A stretch of 64,000 nucleotides of DNA from Cedecea neteri (lineage in GTDB: Bacteria; Pseudomonadota; Gammaproteobacteria; Enterobacterales; Enterobacteriaceae), in NCBI RefSeq assembly GCF_000758305.1, contig NZ_CP009458.1:1488001-1552000 (forward strand), given 5' to 3'. A program made the translations under genes and the position numbers. Position 1 is the stretch's first letter, and each line of letters starts with the position of its first letter. The notes under the pieces were generated by a model. It worked only from the letters and a program-made list of their open reading frames with translations. It did no database searches and had not been told where the DNA came from. Positions 16,244-23,874 of the stretch are shown in pieces.

Positions 16244-16811
16244 CCGTTCACTGCTACCCCTGTTTTATATACAGACACCGTATCTGTGAACGGCTCGGGG
16301 GAGTCACCGTCACTCCCCCGAGACCCCGGACTCCCGGCGAAATAAATCGACCGCTGAAGCGGCAGACCTCCGTTTTATCTCCCAGTCCTGGGTCGGTTGA
16401 GATGCGTTCCCGACGCTCTCAGCCTCCGGCCGTTCCCGACGGCCGGACCCTGGCCAGTCGGAGAGAAAACGGAGGCGATTTAAGCCGGAACCGTGCCTCG
16501 CTTTAAACCTACAGCCACGCAGAACGTCACAGTCGCTTTAGGTCTTGCAGCCATGCCCTTGTCCCCGGCTCTCATCGCCCCCGGTTATGACCCAACTCAG
16601 GTGGGGTTGAGCTGTCGGGAACAGCGAAAGAGAGCGATCGTCGGGAACGAATCGCGAACGACCCCGAATGTTTGGGTGATAGTCGGTGGGTTTACCGCTT
16701 CAGCGGCGATGAGCTCGCCGGGCGCCAGGGTTGTCAGGGAGATGGCGTTATCTCCCTGACACGTTCACCGTGCTCTGAACATGCAGGGAAAACAGATCTA
16801 TGGGTGAACGG
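16244..16811. repeat. 568-bp imperfect palindrome built from nested hairpins, no gene
   Basis: The gap from sitA to yghU is 800 bp. Beyond the sit operators, nearly all of it is one structure whose right half is a diverged reverse complement of its left half. Paired blocks all mirror about position 16527: CCGTTCAC 16244 / GTGAACGG end; an 11-bp hairpin at 16294-16322 / a 12-bp hairpin at 16732-16761; CCGCTGAAGCGG 16351 / CCGCTTCAGCGG 16695; GGTCG 16391 / CGACC 16659; TTCCCGA 16407 and 16433 / TCGGGAA 16641 and 16615; AGCCGG 16483 / CCGGCT 16565. Hairpins also occur within each arm, e.g. 16367-16382 with 16460-16475. Open frames here are short, with compositions unlike neighbouring proteins. 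I do not recognise the element. Confidence 0.8.
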
Positions 16812-16869
16812 AATAACTACGATATGAAATAGATCCTCTCCCTTCCTGAGAGAGGATTGTCGTGAAAGC

Positions 16870-17715
16870 TTACAACCCTAATGCATCAAAATCTGAAGCA
16901 TCGTGGCGCTCGGCCAGCTGCACATCGCCCCAGGTGCGGTTCACGATGCGGCCACGCTTCACCGCCGGGCGGTTAGCCACTTCATCGGCCCAGCGGCCAA
17001 AGTGTTTGTAGGAGGCTATGTCGAGGAACTCGGCGGATTCGTACAGGCCGCCTTTGGCCAGCGCACCGTACCAGGTAAAGATGGCAATATCGGCGATCGT
17101 GTATTCATCTCCGGCGATAAAGCGATGTTTCTCCAGCTGTTTATCGAGCACATCCAACTGACGCTTGGTTTCCATTGCGAAGCGGTTGATGGCGTACTCA
17201 ATTTTGACCGGCGCATAGTGGTAGAAGTGCCCGAAGCCGCCGCCCAAGTAAGGGGCGGAACCCTGCAGCCAGAACAGCCAGTTCAGCGTTTCGGTGCGCC
17301 CGGCGATGTCTTTCGGCAGGAAGTGGCCGAATTTTTCTGCGAGGTAAAGCAGGATGTTGCCGGACTCAAATACGCGCAGCGGCGGCGTGACGGAGTGGTC
17401 AAACAGCGCCGGGATCTTGGAGTTCGGGTTTACTTCCACAAAACCGCTGGAGAACTGATCGCCTTCACCGATGCGAATCAGGTGCGCGTCGTATTCTGCC
17501 CCGCTGATGCCCAGCGCCAGTAGCTCTTCGAGCAGAATCGTGACTTTCTGCCCGTTCGGCGTGCCGAGGGAGTAAAGCTGCAGCGGGTGTTTGCCGACTG
17601 GCAGCGTTTTTTCGTGGGTTGGGCCGGAAATCGGGCGGTTGATGCTGGAGAACTGACCGGCTTCGGTCTTGTTCCAGGTCCAGACTTTTGGGGGCTGGTA
17701 GTTGTGTTCGGACAT
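16870..17715 (-). CDS. yghU: Glutathione-dependent disulfide-bond oxidoreductase YghU (GST superfamily)
   Basis: A 281-residue GST-family protein very similar to E. coli YghU (288). The long N-terminal extension (YQPPKVWTWNK..., NRPISGPTHEKTLPVGKHPLQLYSLGTPNGQKV) is diagnostic of the YghU/YfcG branch, which reduces disulfides using two bound glutathiones. The thioredoxin-like half runs to about residue 130, then the all-helical half (GGGFGHFYHYAPVKIEYAINRF). It is cytoplasmic and apparently monocistronic. Confidence 0.93.
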   Translation of the reverse strand: MSEHNYQPPKVWTWNKTEAGQFSSINRPISGPTHEKTLPVGKHPLQLYSLGTPNGQKVTILLEELLALGISGAEYDAHLIRIGEGDQFSSGFVEVNPNSKIPALFDHSVTPPLRVFESGNILLYLAEKFGHFLPKDIAGRTETLNWLFWLQGSAPYLGGGFGHFYHYAPVKIEYAINRFAMETKRQLDVLDKQLEKHRFIAGDEYTIADIAIFTWYGALAKGGLYESAEFLDIASYKHFGRWADEVANRPAVKRGRIVNRTWGDVQLAERHDASDFDALGL

Positions 17716-17836
17716 CGCGTGATCTGCCTTCTTCTCAGGTTAGTTATCTGACGAAACTATCTTGAAGTGTAGCAAGAGGGAAGAGCCTGCCGGGCTATAC
17801 CGCCAGAAAAGCGAAAGCCCGGCGCGGCGTTACAGG

Positions 17837-19084
17837 CTACGCCGATACGCTAAAGAGATTTAAATTTATCTCGGCCTGAACCTTAGTCACGATGTTGATG
17901 ACTGACTGAGCAAAACTGCCTTCTCCTCGTTCGACCAGGAGGGACCATGCGTCTGGATCCAAGCCCCAGTTACGTGGCACATGCATGCTTTCGTCGGTAT
18001 AGGTCCACCATGGCCACCATCCTTCTTTTTGGGTGTGAGCTTCCAGCTCAGGGTATATATCATTCATCGCTTCAGAAATAAGAGGGAAATAGAGGCGCTG
18101 GTTCTTTTTGGACATGATATCTGAACTGCTTATTCCCCAACAGAAACCGCAATAGTTTGGTTTCTCAAATTGCCAGCACAGGGTGAAATCATCTTCCCCT
18201 GAAAAGTAAAAATGAAAATCAGCTTCCTTGCTTCCCGTAAGAAGTTGGTTATTATAATCAAGGGTAATGCCTTTAGGTTGAAGTTCTTTTTTTAAATAAG
18301 ATAGGAAGTCAATCCAAAGTTGTTCTTTTACTTTTCTCATGCTTTGAGCGATAAGAAATGCCGCATTAAGATTCTGTGGAGAGGCTATTACGTTCTCTGT
18401 TAGTTCTTTTTCAAAATCCACGTTTGTCTCTCCATTTATATCTTCACGGGTAAATTGTATTAGTGCATCAACAAAACAGCGAACCTGTGGTGCTTTAATA
18501 TGTGGAGCGCAGGCAGCAAGCCATTCTGCTAACTGATAAAAAGTGAATTGTATAATGTTTCTTCTGAGATCCTGGGATGTTTCAGGGCGAAGTGTGAAGT
18601 CATTGATCTCATTGTTACAAAGATAAACCATTAACCAACCGCTGTTTTTTTTCTTGGCTTCATTTGCTAGCCAGTTTGAATAATCATAGAGCTGGTCTAT
18701 TTGGTCGGCAGCCCAGGGTTTGTTTTCTACGCCTATAAGAATCTCTTTGCTGGCGATGTATATGTCTATTCTTCTTTGGTTTAGTATAGTGTATTCAGTA
18801 AAAACCTGAGTTGATTTATTAATGGATATACTTTCAGTGAGTCCTATTGAATTATAGAAATTCGAAAGAAAGAGATCCCCCTGAGCATGATCTTCCTGAG
18901 GATCCAGAAGATAGGCAAGGCAGCGGGATAATGTGTTTTCATTTATGTTAAAAAATTGAAATAATTTGAAGTCCGGCGCTACCTGACTGGCATATCGAAT
19001 TTTTGCCTGCCGATAGCCCTCGTGAAGCATTGCCGTGCTGTTCAGCAGCTTTTGAATATTTTTCTGCACAAGAGACATTTCCAT
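17837..19084 (-). CDS. Stand-alone PD-(D/E)XK nuclease-family protein
   Basis: A 415-residue protein with a PD-(D/E)XK core: Asp107 in RRIDIYI, then Glu120-Asn-Lys122 (GVENK) and a Q-rich helix (DQIDQLYDY). The preceding NENTLSRCLAYLLDP with His66 and Gly69 is typical of the PDDEXK_4 group. The C-terminal half (residues 240-400) is not recognised. The gene is clearly more AT-rich than its neighbours and has no helicase, methylase or partner beside it, suggesting horizontal acquisition. Such proteins are often suspected of phage or DNA defence; no function is proven. The start could be ATG 19084 or ATG 19078; neither has a strong ribosome-binding site. Confidence 0.75.
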   Translation of the reverse strand: MEMSLVQKNIQKLLNSTAMLHEGYRQAKIRYASQVAPDFKLFQFFNINENTLSRCLAYLLDPQEDHAQGDLFLSNFYNSIGLTESISINKSTQVFTEYTILNQRRIDIYIASKEILIGVENKPWAADQIDQLYDYSNWLANEAKKKNSGWLMVYLCNNEINDFTLRPETSQDLRRNIIQFTFYQLAEWLAACAPHIKAPQVRCFVDALIQFTREDINGETNVDFEKELTENVIASPQNLNAAFLIAQSMRKVKEQLWIDFLSYLKKELQPKGITLDYNNQLLTGSKEADFHFYFSGEDDFTLCWQFEKPNYCGFCWGISSSDIMSKKNQRLYFPLISEAMNDIYPELEAHTQKEGWWPWWTYTDESMHVPRNWGLDPDAWSLLVERGEGSFAQSVINIVTKVQAEINLNLFSVSA

Positions 19085-19178
19085 TGCAAATAATAAAGTT
19101 AGAACGGAATGATAATAATGTTTTATTGTTAAAAGATCACCCCGCCAAAAAGAGGCGAGGCGAGATAAATAAGAAGCA

Positions 19179-19802
19179 TCAGGCCGGTTTTAGCCCTGGT
19201 TCAACGAGACCATAGACCTGGTGATTCAGGTGAACGGATTTTGCCAGTTCTGCGACGTGCGCGGCGACATCGGCCCGCATCACCATGCCGTGTATTTCGG
19301 GAGCCTGGCTTAGCACAGCTTTACCGGTTGGCTCGCCGTGAAGCAGGCCGCCGGGGCGCACAATAGCAAAGTCCAGCGTGCTAGTTTGCAGCCAGCTTTC
19401 GGCGAGAGATTTTTCCCGCACTGCCTGGCCGAAGCCCGCTTTTGCGCGATCGGACAAGTAAGCCCAGCTTTCCCCACAGCCTAAAGAGGTGACCAGCACC
19501 ATGCGTGAGATCCCGGCTTTTTCGGCGCAGTCGATAACCGTGCGGTGTGCCTGGTAATCCTGTGAACCGCCCATCGTCGAAATGACCGTGGCGTCCTTGC
19601 CCGCCAGGCGACAGGCTTCTGCGACAGCGTCTGCATTACAGGCGTCACCGATAATCACCTGAGCACCCGCCTCGCGCAGTTTTGCGGCGGACTCTTCATT
19701 ACGCACCAGCGCAACAACGGGGCGGTTCTCCGCCAGCGCCAGTTTCGCGGTTAGCGCGCCCACGCCTTTGCCTCCGGCCCCAAAAATTAACCATGGCGTC
19801 AT
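19179..19802 (-). CDS. chuY: ChuY-like NAD(P)H-dependent anaerobilin reductase
   Basis: A 207-residue atypical SDR/NmrA-like Rossmann protein (WLIFGAGGKGVGALTAKLA at the N-terminus), the same length as E. coli O157 ChuY. ChuY reduces anaerobilin, the product of ChuW (HutW). It overlaps hutX by 4 bp (19799-19802) as third gene of a hutW-hutX-chuY operon, which supports the call more strongly than the sequence alone. Confidence 0.85.
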   Translation of the reverse strand: MTPWLIFGAGGKGVGALTAKLALAENRPVVALVRNEESAAKLREAGAQVIIGDACNADAVAEACRLAGKDATVISTMGGSQDYQAHRTVIDCAEKAGISRMVLVTSLGCGESWAYLSDRAKAGFGQAVREKSLAESWLQTSTLDFAIVRPGGLLHGEPTGKAVLSQAPEIHGMVMRADVAAHVAELAKSVHLNHQVYGLVEPGLKPA

Positions 19803-20296
19803 GCAATATTTCCCTTAAGTTTCTCTGCCAGCGCACGAAAAGCCGTTAGCTGGTCTGCCAGTAATTGGCGGTGATCGTCGCGCCCGATGAAGATTTTCAG
19901 CATCGCGCTGCCCGCCTGATTGAAGAACAGAATTGAGGCGGTGTCCATCCCCATAAACTTGCGTTCCACCAAAGCGATATGGGCGCAGTTGGCCGCTTTG
20001 ATATGCCCCGTCATGCCTTTTTTGCCGCGCAGGTTGAAGTAGCCGTGGCGGTGGAAGCCCGAAGGCAGTTCGCCGGAGAATTCAATAATCAGGTCAGTAG
20101 TGTGTACCAGCGTGGTGACGCTGCCCCATTCGACAACGGTATCCCAGACGGTGTCGAACAGCTCGCCGCTAACCAGCGCCTGAGCGGGGAGCTGGGAGAC
20201 AACATCCAGTAGGGTGACATTATATTGTGCGGCAATAGATTCCAGCGTGCCGTCCGGCTGGGTTTTTAAGTAATCGGCGAGGGAAACGGAAGTCAT
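19799..20296 (-). CDS. hutX: Heme utilization cytosolic carrier protein HutX (ChuX)
   Basis: The 165-residue protein matches HutX/ChuX in length and in segments such as YLKTQPDGTLESIAAQYNVT and GELPSGFHRHGYFNLRGKKGMTGHI. It binds heme in the cytoplasm and hands it to the radical-SAM enzyme HutW. Overlaps at both ends (4 bp each with hutW and chuY) indicate tight translational coupling. Confidence 0.92.
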   Translation of the reverse strand: MTSVSLADYLKTQPDGTLESIAAQYNVTLLDVVSQLPAQALVSGELFDTVWDTVVEWGSVTTLVHTTDLIIEFSGELPSGFHRHGYFNLRGKKGMTGHIKAANCAHIALVERKFMGMDTASILFFNQAGSAMLKIFIGRDDHRQLLADQLTAFRALAEKLKGNIA

Positions 20297-21633
20297 AGCG
20301 TTGCTCCTTGTGGTTTTTTGTCCGTTGTTATTGGGGTATTGAGGGCGGCAACCAGCGTCTGCAGCGACTGGAAGATATTGCTGGCCCAGAAGCGGCCTTC
20401 GTCGGTCAGACGCAGACAGGTTGAGTCATCCCGGGTCAGGCCGGATTCGTGCCATTGGGTCAGCAGCGGCTGGAGCAGATGCGCATCGGCGGTTAGCTCG
20501 TCGAGCGACACGCGGGCGGTTTCAATCCCGGCCTGGAGGTGATGCCGCCAGCGGTAGCCTGGATCAGTGGTGCGGGTCATCATCATCAGCGGTTTTTTTC
20601 CGGCGGCGACGGCGGTGTGCCAGGTTTCCAGATTGCGTTCAACCATCCAGGAGTAGCCGTTAACCGAGCCGCCCGCGCCGGAGCCAAAGGCCAGGCAGTC
20701 AGCCCCTTGTTTAATCAGCAGGTTATAAAGGTTGCGTTCCCGCGTGGTGCGCGCCCAGTGGCTGTTGCTGATACAGCGCCAGCCTGCGCTGTCCATAAAG
20801 TCGCAGCCTTGTAGGTACAAATCTCTGCGTTCGGCCGGGGAAGGCAGCGTAACGCGCCCGTTTTCCACTGCTTTACCCAACGGCGTTTGAGGCAGCAAAT
20901 TCAGGGCATACAGATCGACCCCGTCGAGGCCGATGTCCCGCGCGATAGCCAGGTCTTCGGCCCACAGCTTTTGATCCTGCCCCGGCAGGCCAAACAGCAG
21001 ATCGCAGACTACGGCGGCACGATCGCGTTTGCAGAGGTTTTCCATAAAGCGTCGGGCGGTGGGGCCGTCGGAGGTGCGCGCCATTTTTTTGCGGATTTTA
21101 CTGTTAAACGACTGAATGCCGATGGAGAAGCGGCTGGCACCGGCGTCGAGGCAGGCGTCTATACGCTCATCGTCAAAATTCAGCACCCGACCTTCAATGG
21201 TGATTTCGCAGTCCGGGGCCAGCGGCAGGCTGCGGCGCAGGGCGTGAATAATCCGTGCTAAATCTTTGGCTGACAGCGCCGAAGGCGTGCCGCCGCCAAA
21301 GTAGATGGCGTGAATGGGGGCCGACTGGTGCAGCGGGCTGCTGGCCTCCAGCTCGATTTCCCTGAGCAGCGCGTCGGTGTAGCGTTCGCAGTGGTCCGCC
21401 TCATAGCGATTCTGGTAAAAACCGCAGAAGGTACAGTGCGTTGCGCAGAAGGGAATATGGAGATAAACCAGCCTTTTGCCAGGAGGCGTTGGGCTGGCAA
21501 TCACCTGCTGCCAGGTGTGCTCCAGCTGGTCTTTGGCGATGGGCATTGCGCCGCGCCAGGGCATGGTGGCGTGCCTGTCTTTAAAGGGTTGCCCGCCGGG
21601 GAGCGCAAAGTGCGCCTGGAGATCCAATTTCAT
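20293..21633 (-). CDS. hutW: Radical-SAM heme methyltransferase HutW/ChuW (anaerobic heme degradation)
   Basis: A 446-residue HemN-like radical SAM enzyme. The 4Fe-4S cysteines are Cys63, Cys67 and Cys70 (CATHCTFC), followed by the SAM-binding GGGTPSAL. ChuW-type enzymes open heme without oxygen, releasing iron and forming anaerobilin. First gene of the operon; a 15/19 Fur-box match lies 19-37 bp upstream, so it should be induced by iron starvation. No heme receptor or ABC transporter gene is adjacent. Confidence 0.92.
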   Translation of the reverse strand: MKLDLQAHFALPGGQPFKDRHATMPWRGAMPIAKDQLEHTWQQVIASPTPPGKRLVYLHIPFCATHCTFCGFYQNRYEADHCERYTDALLREIELEASSPLHQSAPIHAIYFGGGTPSALSAKDLARIIHALRRSLPLAPDCEITIEGRVLNFDDERIDACLDAGASRFSIGIQSFNSKIRKKMARTSDGPTARRFMENLCKRDRAAVVCDLLFGLPGQDQKLWAEDLAIARDIGLDGVDLYALNLLPQTPLGKAVENGRVTLPSPAERRDLYLQGCDFMDSAGWRCISNSHWARTTRERNLYNLLIKQGADCLAFGSGAGGSVNGYSWMVERNLETWHTAVAAGKKPLMMMTRTTDPGYRWRHHLQAGIETARVSLDELTADAHLLQPLLTQWHESGLTRDDSTCLRLTDEGRFWASNIFQSLQTLVAALNTPITTDKKPQGATL

Positions 21634-21651
21634 GTCACTAAACCCATAAAT

Positions 21652-21670
21652 GAAAATGATTTTGATTATC
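21652..21670. promoter_or_regulatory. Fur box upstream of hutW
   Basis: The 19-mer GAAAATGATTTTGATTATC matches the Fur consensus GATAATGATAATCATTATC at 15 of 19 positions. The following CGTTATC extends the hexamer array, so more than one Fur dimer may bind. It lies just upstream of the hutW start on the minus strand. Confidence 0.8.
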
Positions 21671-21814
21671 GTTATCTTTTTTGGGTTAAGTGAAGTGCAA
21701 AGTGAGCTTTAGAAGAGAAAAGCGAGTGGCCTTTGATTTAGGTCAACCCTGGCTGAAGCCGCGCGCTTTTCATCAAAAAAGCTAAGAAATCCATTGGATG
21801 AAGATCCGATAAGG

Positions 21815-21837
21815 ACAGCCTCCTGAGCGGAGGCTGT
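21815..21837. terminator. Hairpin, possible terminator of the epoxide hydrolase gene
   Basis: ACAGCCTCC and GGAGGCTGT pair perfectly around the 5-nt loop TGAGC. It lies 43 bp beyond the stop of the minus-strand gene at 21881. No strong T-tract follows on either strand, so intrinsic termination is uncertain. Confidence 0.45.
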
Positions 21838-21880
21838 TTAGATATTGGGCAGGAATAATCCGGCCTGTTTTTTGGCGCAG

Positions 21881-23128
21881 CTATCGACTTTGGTTAGCGG
21901 GAGATTGATTCCGGAAGGGGCGAAAGGCCTTCCACAGTTCGCCTGCAAAGATCTCTGGTTGTTCGAACGCCGCGAAATGGCCGCCTTTTTCGACTGCGTT
22001 CCAGTAGAACAAATTACTCCAGGCCGCCTCGGCCCAGGCACGCGGGGGCGTAAAGGTTTCTGCAGGGAAAAGGCTGGCTCCCATTGGGACGCTGATCTTT
22101 TCTACGCCGGAGCGCGCGGCAGAGAAGAAGTCTGCACCGCGGATCGTGCTGCCAACGCCTTCCCAATAGAGCCGGGCGCTGGAAACACCAGTGCCGGTAA
22201 ACCAGTAAAGGGAAATGTCATCCAACATCTTTTCCCGGCTGAGTGCATCTTCAGGTTTGCCGAGGTTGTCGGTCCATTCTTTGAACTTTTCGTACATCCA
22301 GACGGCGAGCGCGACAGGTGAGTCACTTAATGCGTAGCCGATGGTTTGCGGGCGAGTGTTCATCAGGTTGGCGTAGCCTGCTTTATTCGACACGAATAAT
22401 TCAATGGCCGCCAGCGCTTTGCTTTCTTCCTCCGTCGGTTGTTCCGGGAGAATGGCCGGTACGACCATAGGGAGGTTTACATGAGCCGCCAGTAGGCCTG
22501 CCGGTGCCTGACCGGCCAGCGCGGTAGTGATTGCGGCCCCCCAGTCTCCACCCTGTGCGACCCAGTGCTTATACCCCAGTCGTTCAGTCATCAGGACGGC
22601 CCATGCTCGCGCAATGCGCCCCGGGTTCCAGCCAGTTTCCGCTGGTTTGTCAGAAAATCCGTAACCTGGAATAGCTGGTATCACGACATGGAAAGCGTCA
22701 TCCTCCATACCGCCAAAGCGGGTTGGATCGGTTAAGCGATCAATGACCTCAAGAAACTCAATGACCGAGCCAGGCCAGCCGTGCGTGAGCAGGATCGGCG
22801 TGGCGTTTTTGTGGGGGGAACGGGCATGAATGAAGTAGATCCCCACCCCGTCGATTTTTGTCCTGAATTGTGGGTAGCTGTTTAACCGGGCTTCAAGTTT
22901 GCGCCAGTCGTAGTGGTGCAGCCAGTCGTGAATCAACGACTTTGCCGCATTGAGCGGTACGCCTTGCGACCAGTCTTCTACGGTTTCCTTTTCAGGCCAA
23001 CGGACACCGCTGAGGCGGTAGTGCAGGTCTTCAATGGCGCTCTCCGGGATATGCAGGTGAAAGGGAGTGACGGCTTCCGTCGCCGCTGGCAACGTGAAGG
23101 GTTCTGCTGAATGAATAATACGGGACAT
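21881..23128 (-). CDS. Epoxide hydrolase (EHN domain + alpha/beta hydrolase)
   Basis: A 415-residue protein with the N-terminal epoxide-hydrolase domain (about residues 20-110) and an alpha/beta-hydrolase core. HGWPG (116-120) forms the oxyanion loop and GGDWG gives nucleophile Asp195. It should open an epoxide ring to a diol; substrate unknown. An upstream in-frame ATG (23233) would add 35 residues across the operator region; I chose ATG 23128 because GGAG precedes it at 8 nt. It is divergent from a TetR regulator with matching operators. Confidence 0.88.
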   Translation of the reverse strand: MSRIIHSAEPFTLPAATEAVTPFHLHIPESAIEDLHYRLSGVRWPEKETVEDWSQGVPLNAAKSLIHDWLHHYDWRKLEARLNSYPQFRTKIDGVGIYFIHARSPHKNATPILLTHGWPGSVIEFLEVIDRLTDPTRFGGMEDDAFHVVIPAIPGYGFSDKPAETGWNPGRIARAWAVLMTERLGYKHWVAQGGDWGAAITTALAGQAPAGLLAAHVNLPMVVPAILPEQPTEEESKALAAIELFVSNKAGYANLMNTRPQTIGYALSDSPVALAVWMYEKFKEWTDNLGKPEDALSREKMLDDISLYWFTGTGVSSARLYWEGVGSTIRGADFFSAARSGVEKISVPMGASLFPAETFTPPRAWAEAAWSNLFYWNAVEKGGHFAAFEQPEIFAGELWKAFRPFRNQSPANQSR

Positions 23129-23186
23129 GCTTAACTCCAGGAGTGAGCCCGCCATGTGAGGCGGGAAGGTAAACGACAAATCACTA

Positions 23187-23206
23187 TTTGTAGCGACCGT
23201 TACAAA
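23187..23206. promoter_or_regulatory. TetR-type operator 1 (before the epoxide hydrolase)
   Basis: The 20-mer TTTGTAGCGACCGTTACAAA is a near-perfect inverted repeat of the form TTGTAGC-N4-GYTACAA, 59 bp upstream of the epoxide hydrolase start. It shares both half-sites with the operator at 23239. Confidence 0.75.
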
Positions 23207-23238
23207 ATATCCTGGGGTGAACGTTGGCGTCAATAAAG

Positions 23239-23266
23239 TTGTAGCAATTGCTACAATTGCTATACT
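23239..23266 (+). promoter_or_regulatory. TetR-type operator 2 with embedded promoter of the regulator gene
   Basis: TTGTAGCAATTGCTACAA (23239-23256) is a perfect 18-bp palindrome. TTGTAG within it and TATACT at 23261-23266 form a -35/-10 pair with a 16-bp spacer, so a bound repressor would cover the promoter. Transcription would start near 23273, almost at the regulator's ATG (23274). Confidence 0.7.
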
Positions 23267-23273
23267 GCGGCCT

Positions 23274-23861
23274 ATGACGAGAAAAATTAACTTTGACTAT
23301 GAGCAGGCGCTCGATCGTGCCACGGCGCTTTTCTGGCAGCGGGGCTACGCTGAGACTGGCCTGCGCGATCTTCTGAAAGCGATGGAGATTGGCGAAGGGT
23401 CGTTTTACAACACGCTAAAAAGCAAAAAAAACCTCTATTTGCTGTGCGTCGATCGCTATGAAGAGCAGATTGTCCAGCGCCGTATGGACGCGTTGCGTAG
23501 TGCATCTACGGCGGCGGAAGGGGTTCGAGCGTTTTTTACTGAGGTGCTAAATACGCTGGATGACCCACAAACGTCTTCGCCGCTTTGTATGGTTGCCGCT
23601 ATGGTCAGCGATGAGGTGCTGTCTCAACCGGAGTTAGCCGAGCGAGCAAAAAACGGACTGGCGAAGGTGCAGGACGCCATTTGTCTGCGTCTCAGCGAAG
23701 ATAAGATGCACGGTACCTTGCCTGAGAGCTTTGATCCGCAGGAAACGGCGGCCATTATCACCACCTGGCTGCAGGGCTTGTGGCGGATGGCGTTGATGGA
23801 TTATCAGCGACCCGTCTTTGCGCGACGGATCGCCACTTTTCTGAGCGCGTTGGGTTTATAG
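23274..23861 (+). CDS. TetR/AcrR-family transcriptional repressor
   Basis: A 195-residue regulator. The N-terminal helix-turn-helix (ALDRATALFWQRGYAETGLRDLLKAMEIGEGSFYNTLKSKKNLY) is clear; the rest is the helical ligand-binding domain. An upstream TTG-type extension to 23217 would cross the operator, so I use ATG 23274. With the epoxide hydrolase it forms a divergent pair sharing two TTGTAGC-N4-GYTACAA operators. It probably represses both genes until a ligand, perhaps an epoxide or related electrophile, is bound. Confidence 0.88.
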   Translation: MTRKINFDYEQALDRATALFWQRGYAETGLRDLLKAMEIGEGSFYNTLKSKKNLYLLCVDRYEEQIVQRRMDALRSASTAAEGVRAFFTEVLNTLDDPQTSSPLCMVAAMVSDEVLSQPELAERAKNGLAKVQDAICLRLSEDKMHGTLPESFDPQETAAIITTWLQGLWRMALMDYQRPVFARRIATFLSALGL

Positions 23862-23874
23862 CCCTTCCGCTCTT

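Noticed and set aside
16162..16759. Two short open frames (114 and 88 codons) in the sitA-yghU gap
   Set aside because: They run across the palindrome, are rich in Arg, Pro and Ser, and lack a convincing start site or homology.
16831..16858. CCTCTC/GAGAGG hairpin after yghU as a copy of the GC-rich repeat family
   Set aside because: It resembles the inner arms but lacks the CCCTCACCC ends; it is more likely a local hairpin or weak terminator.
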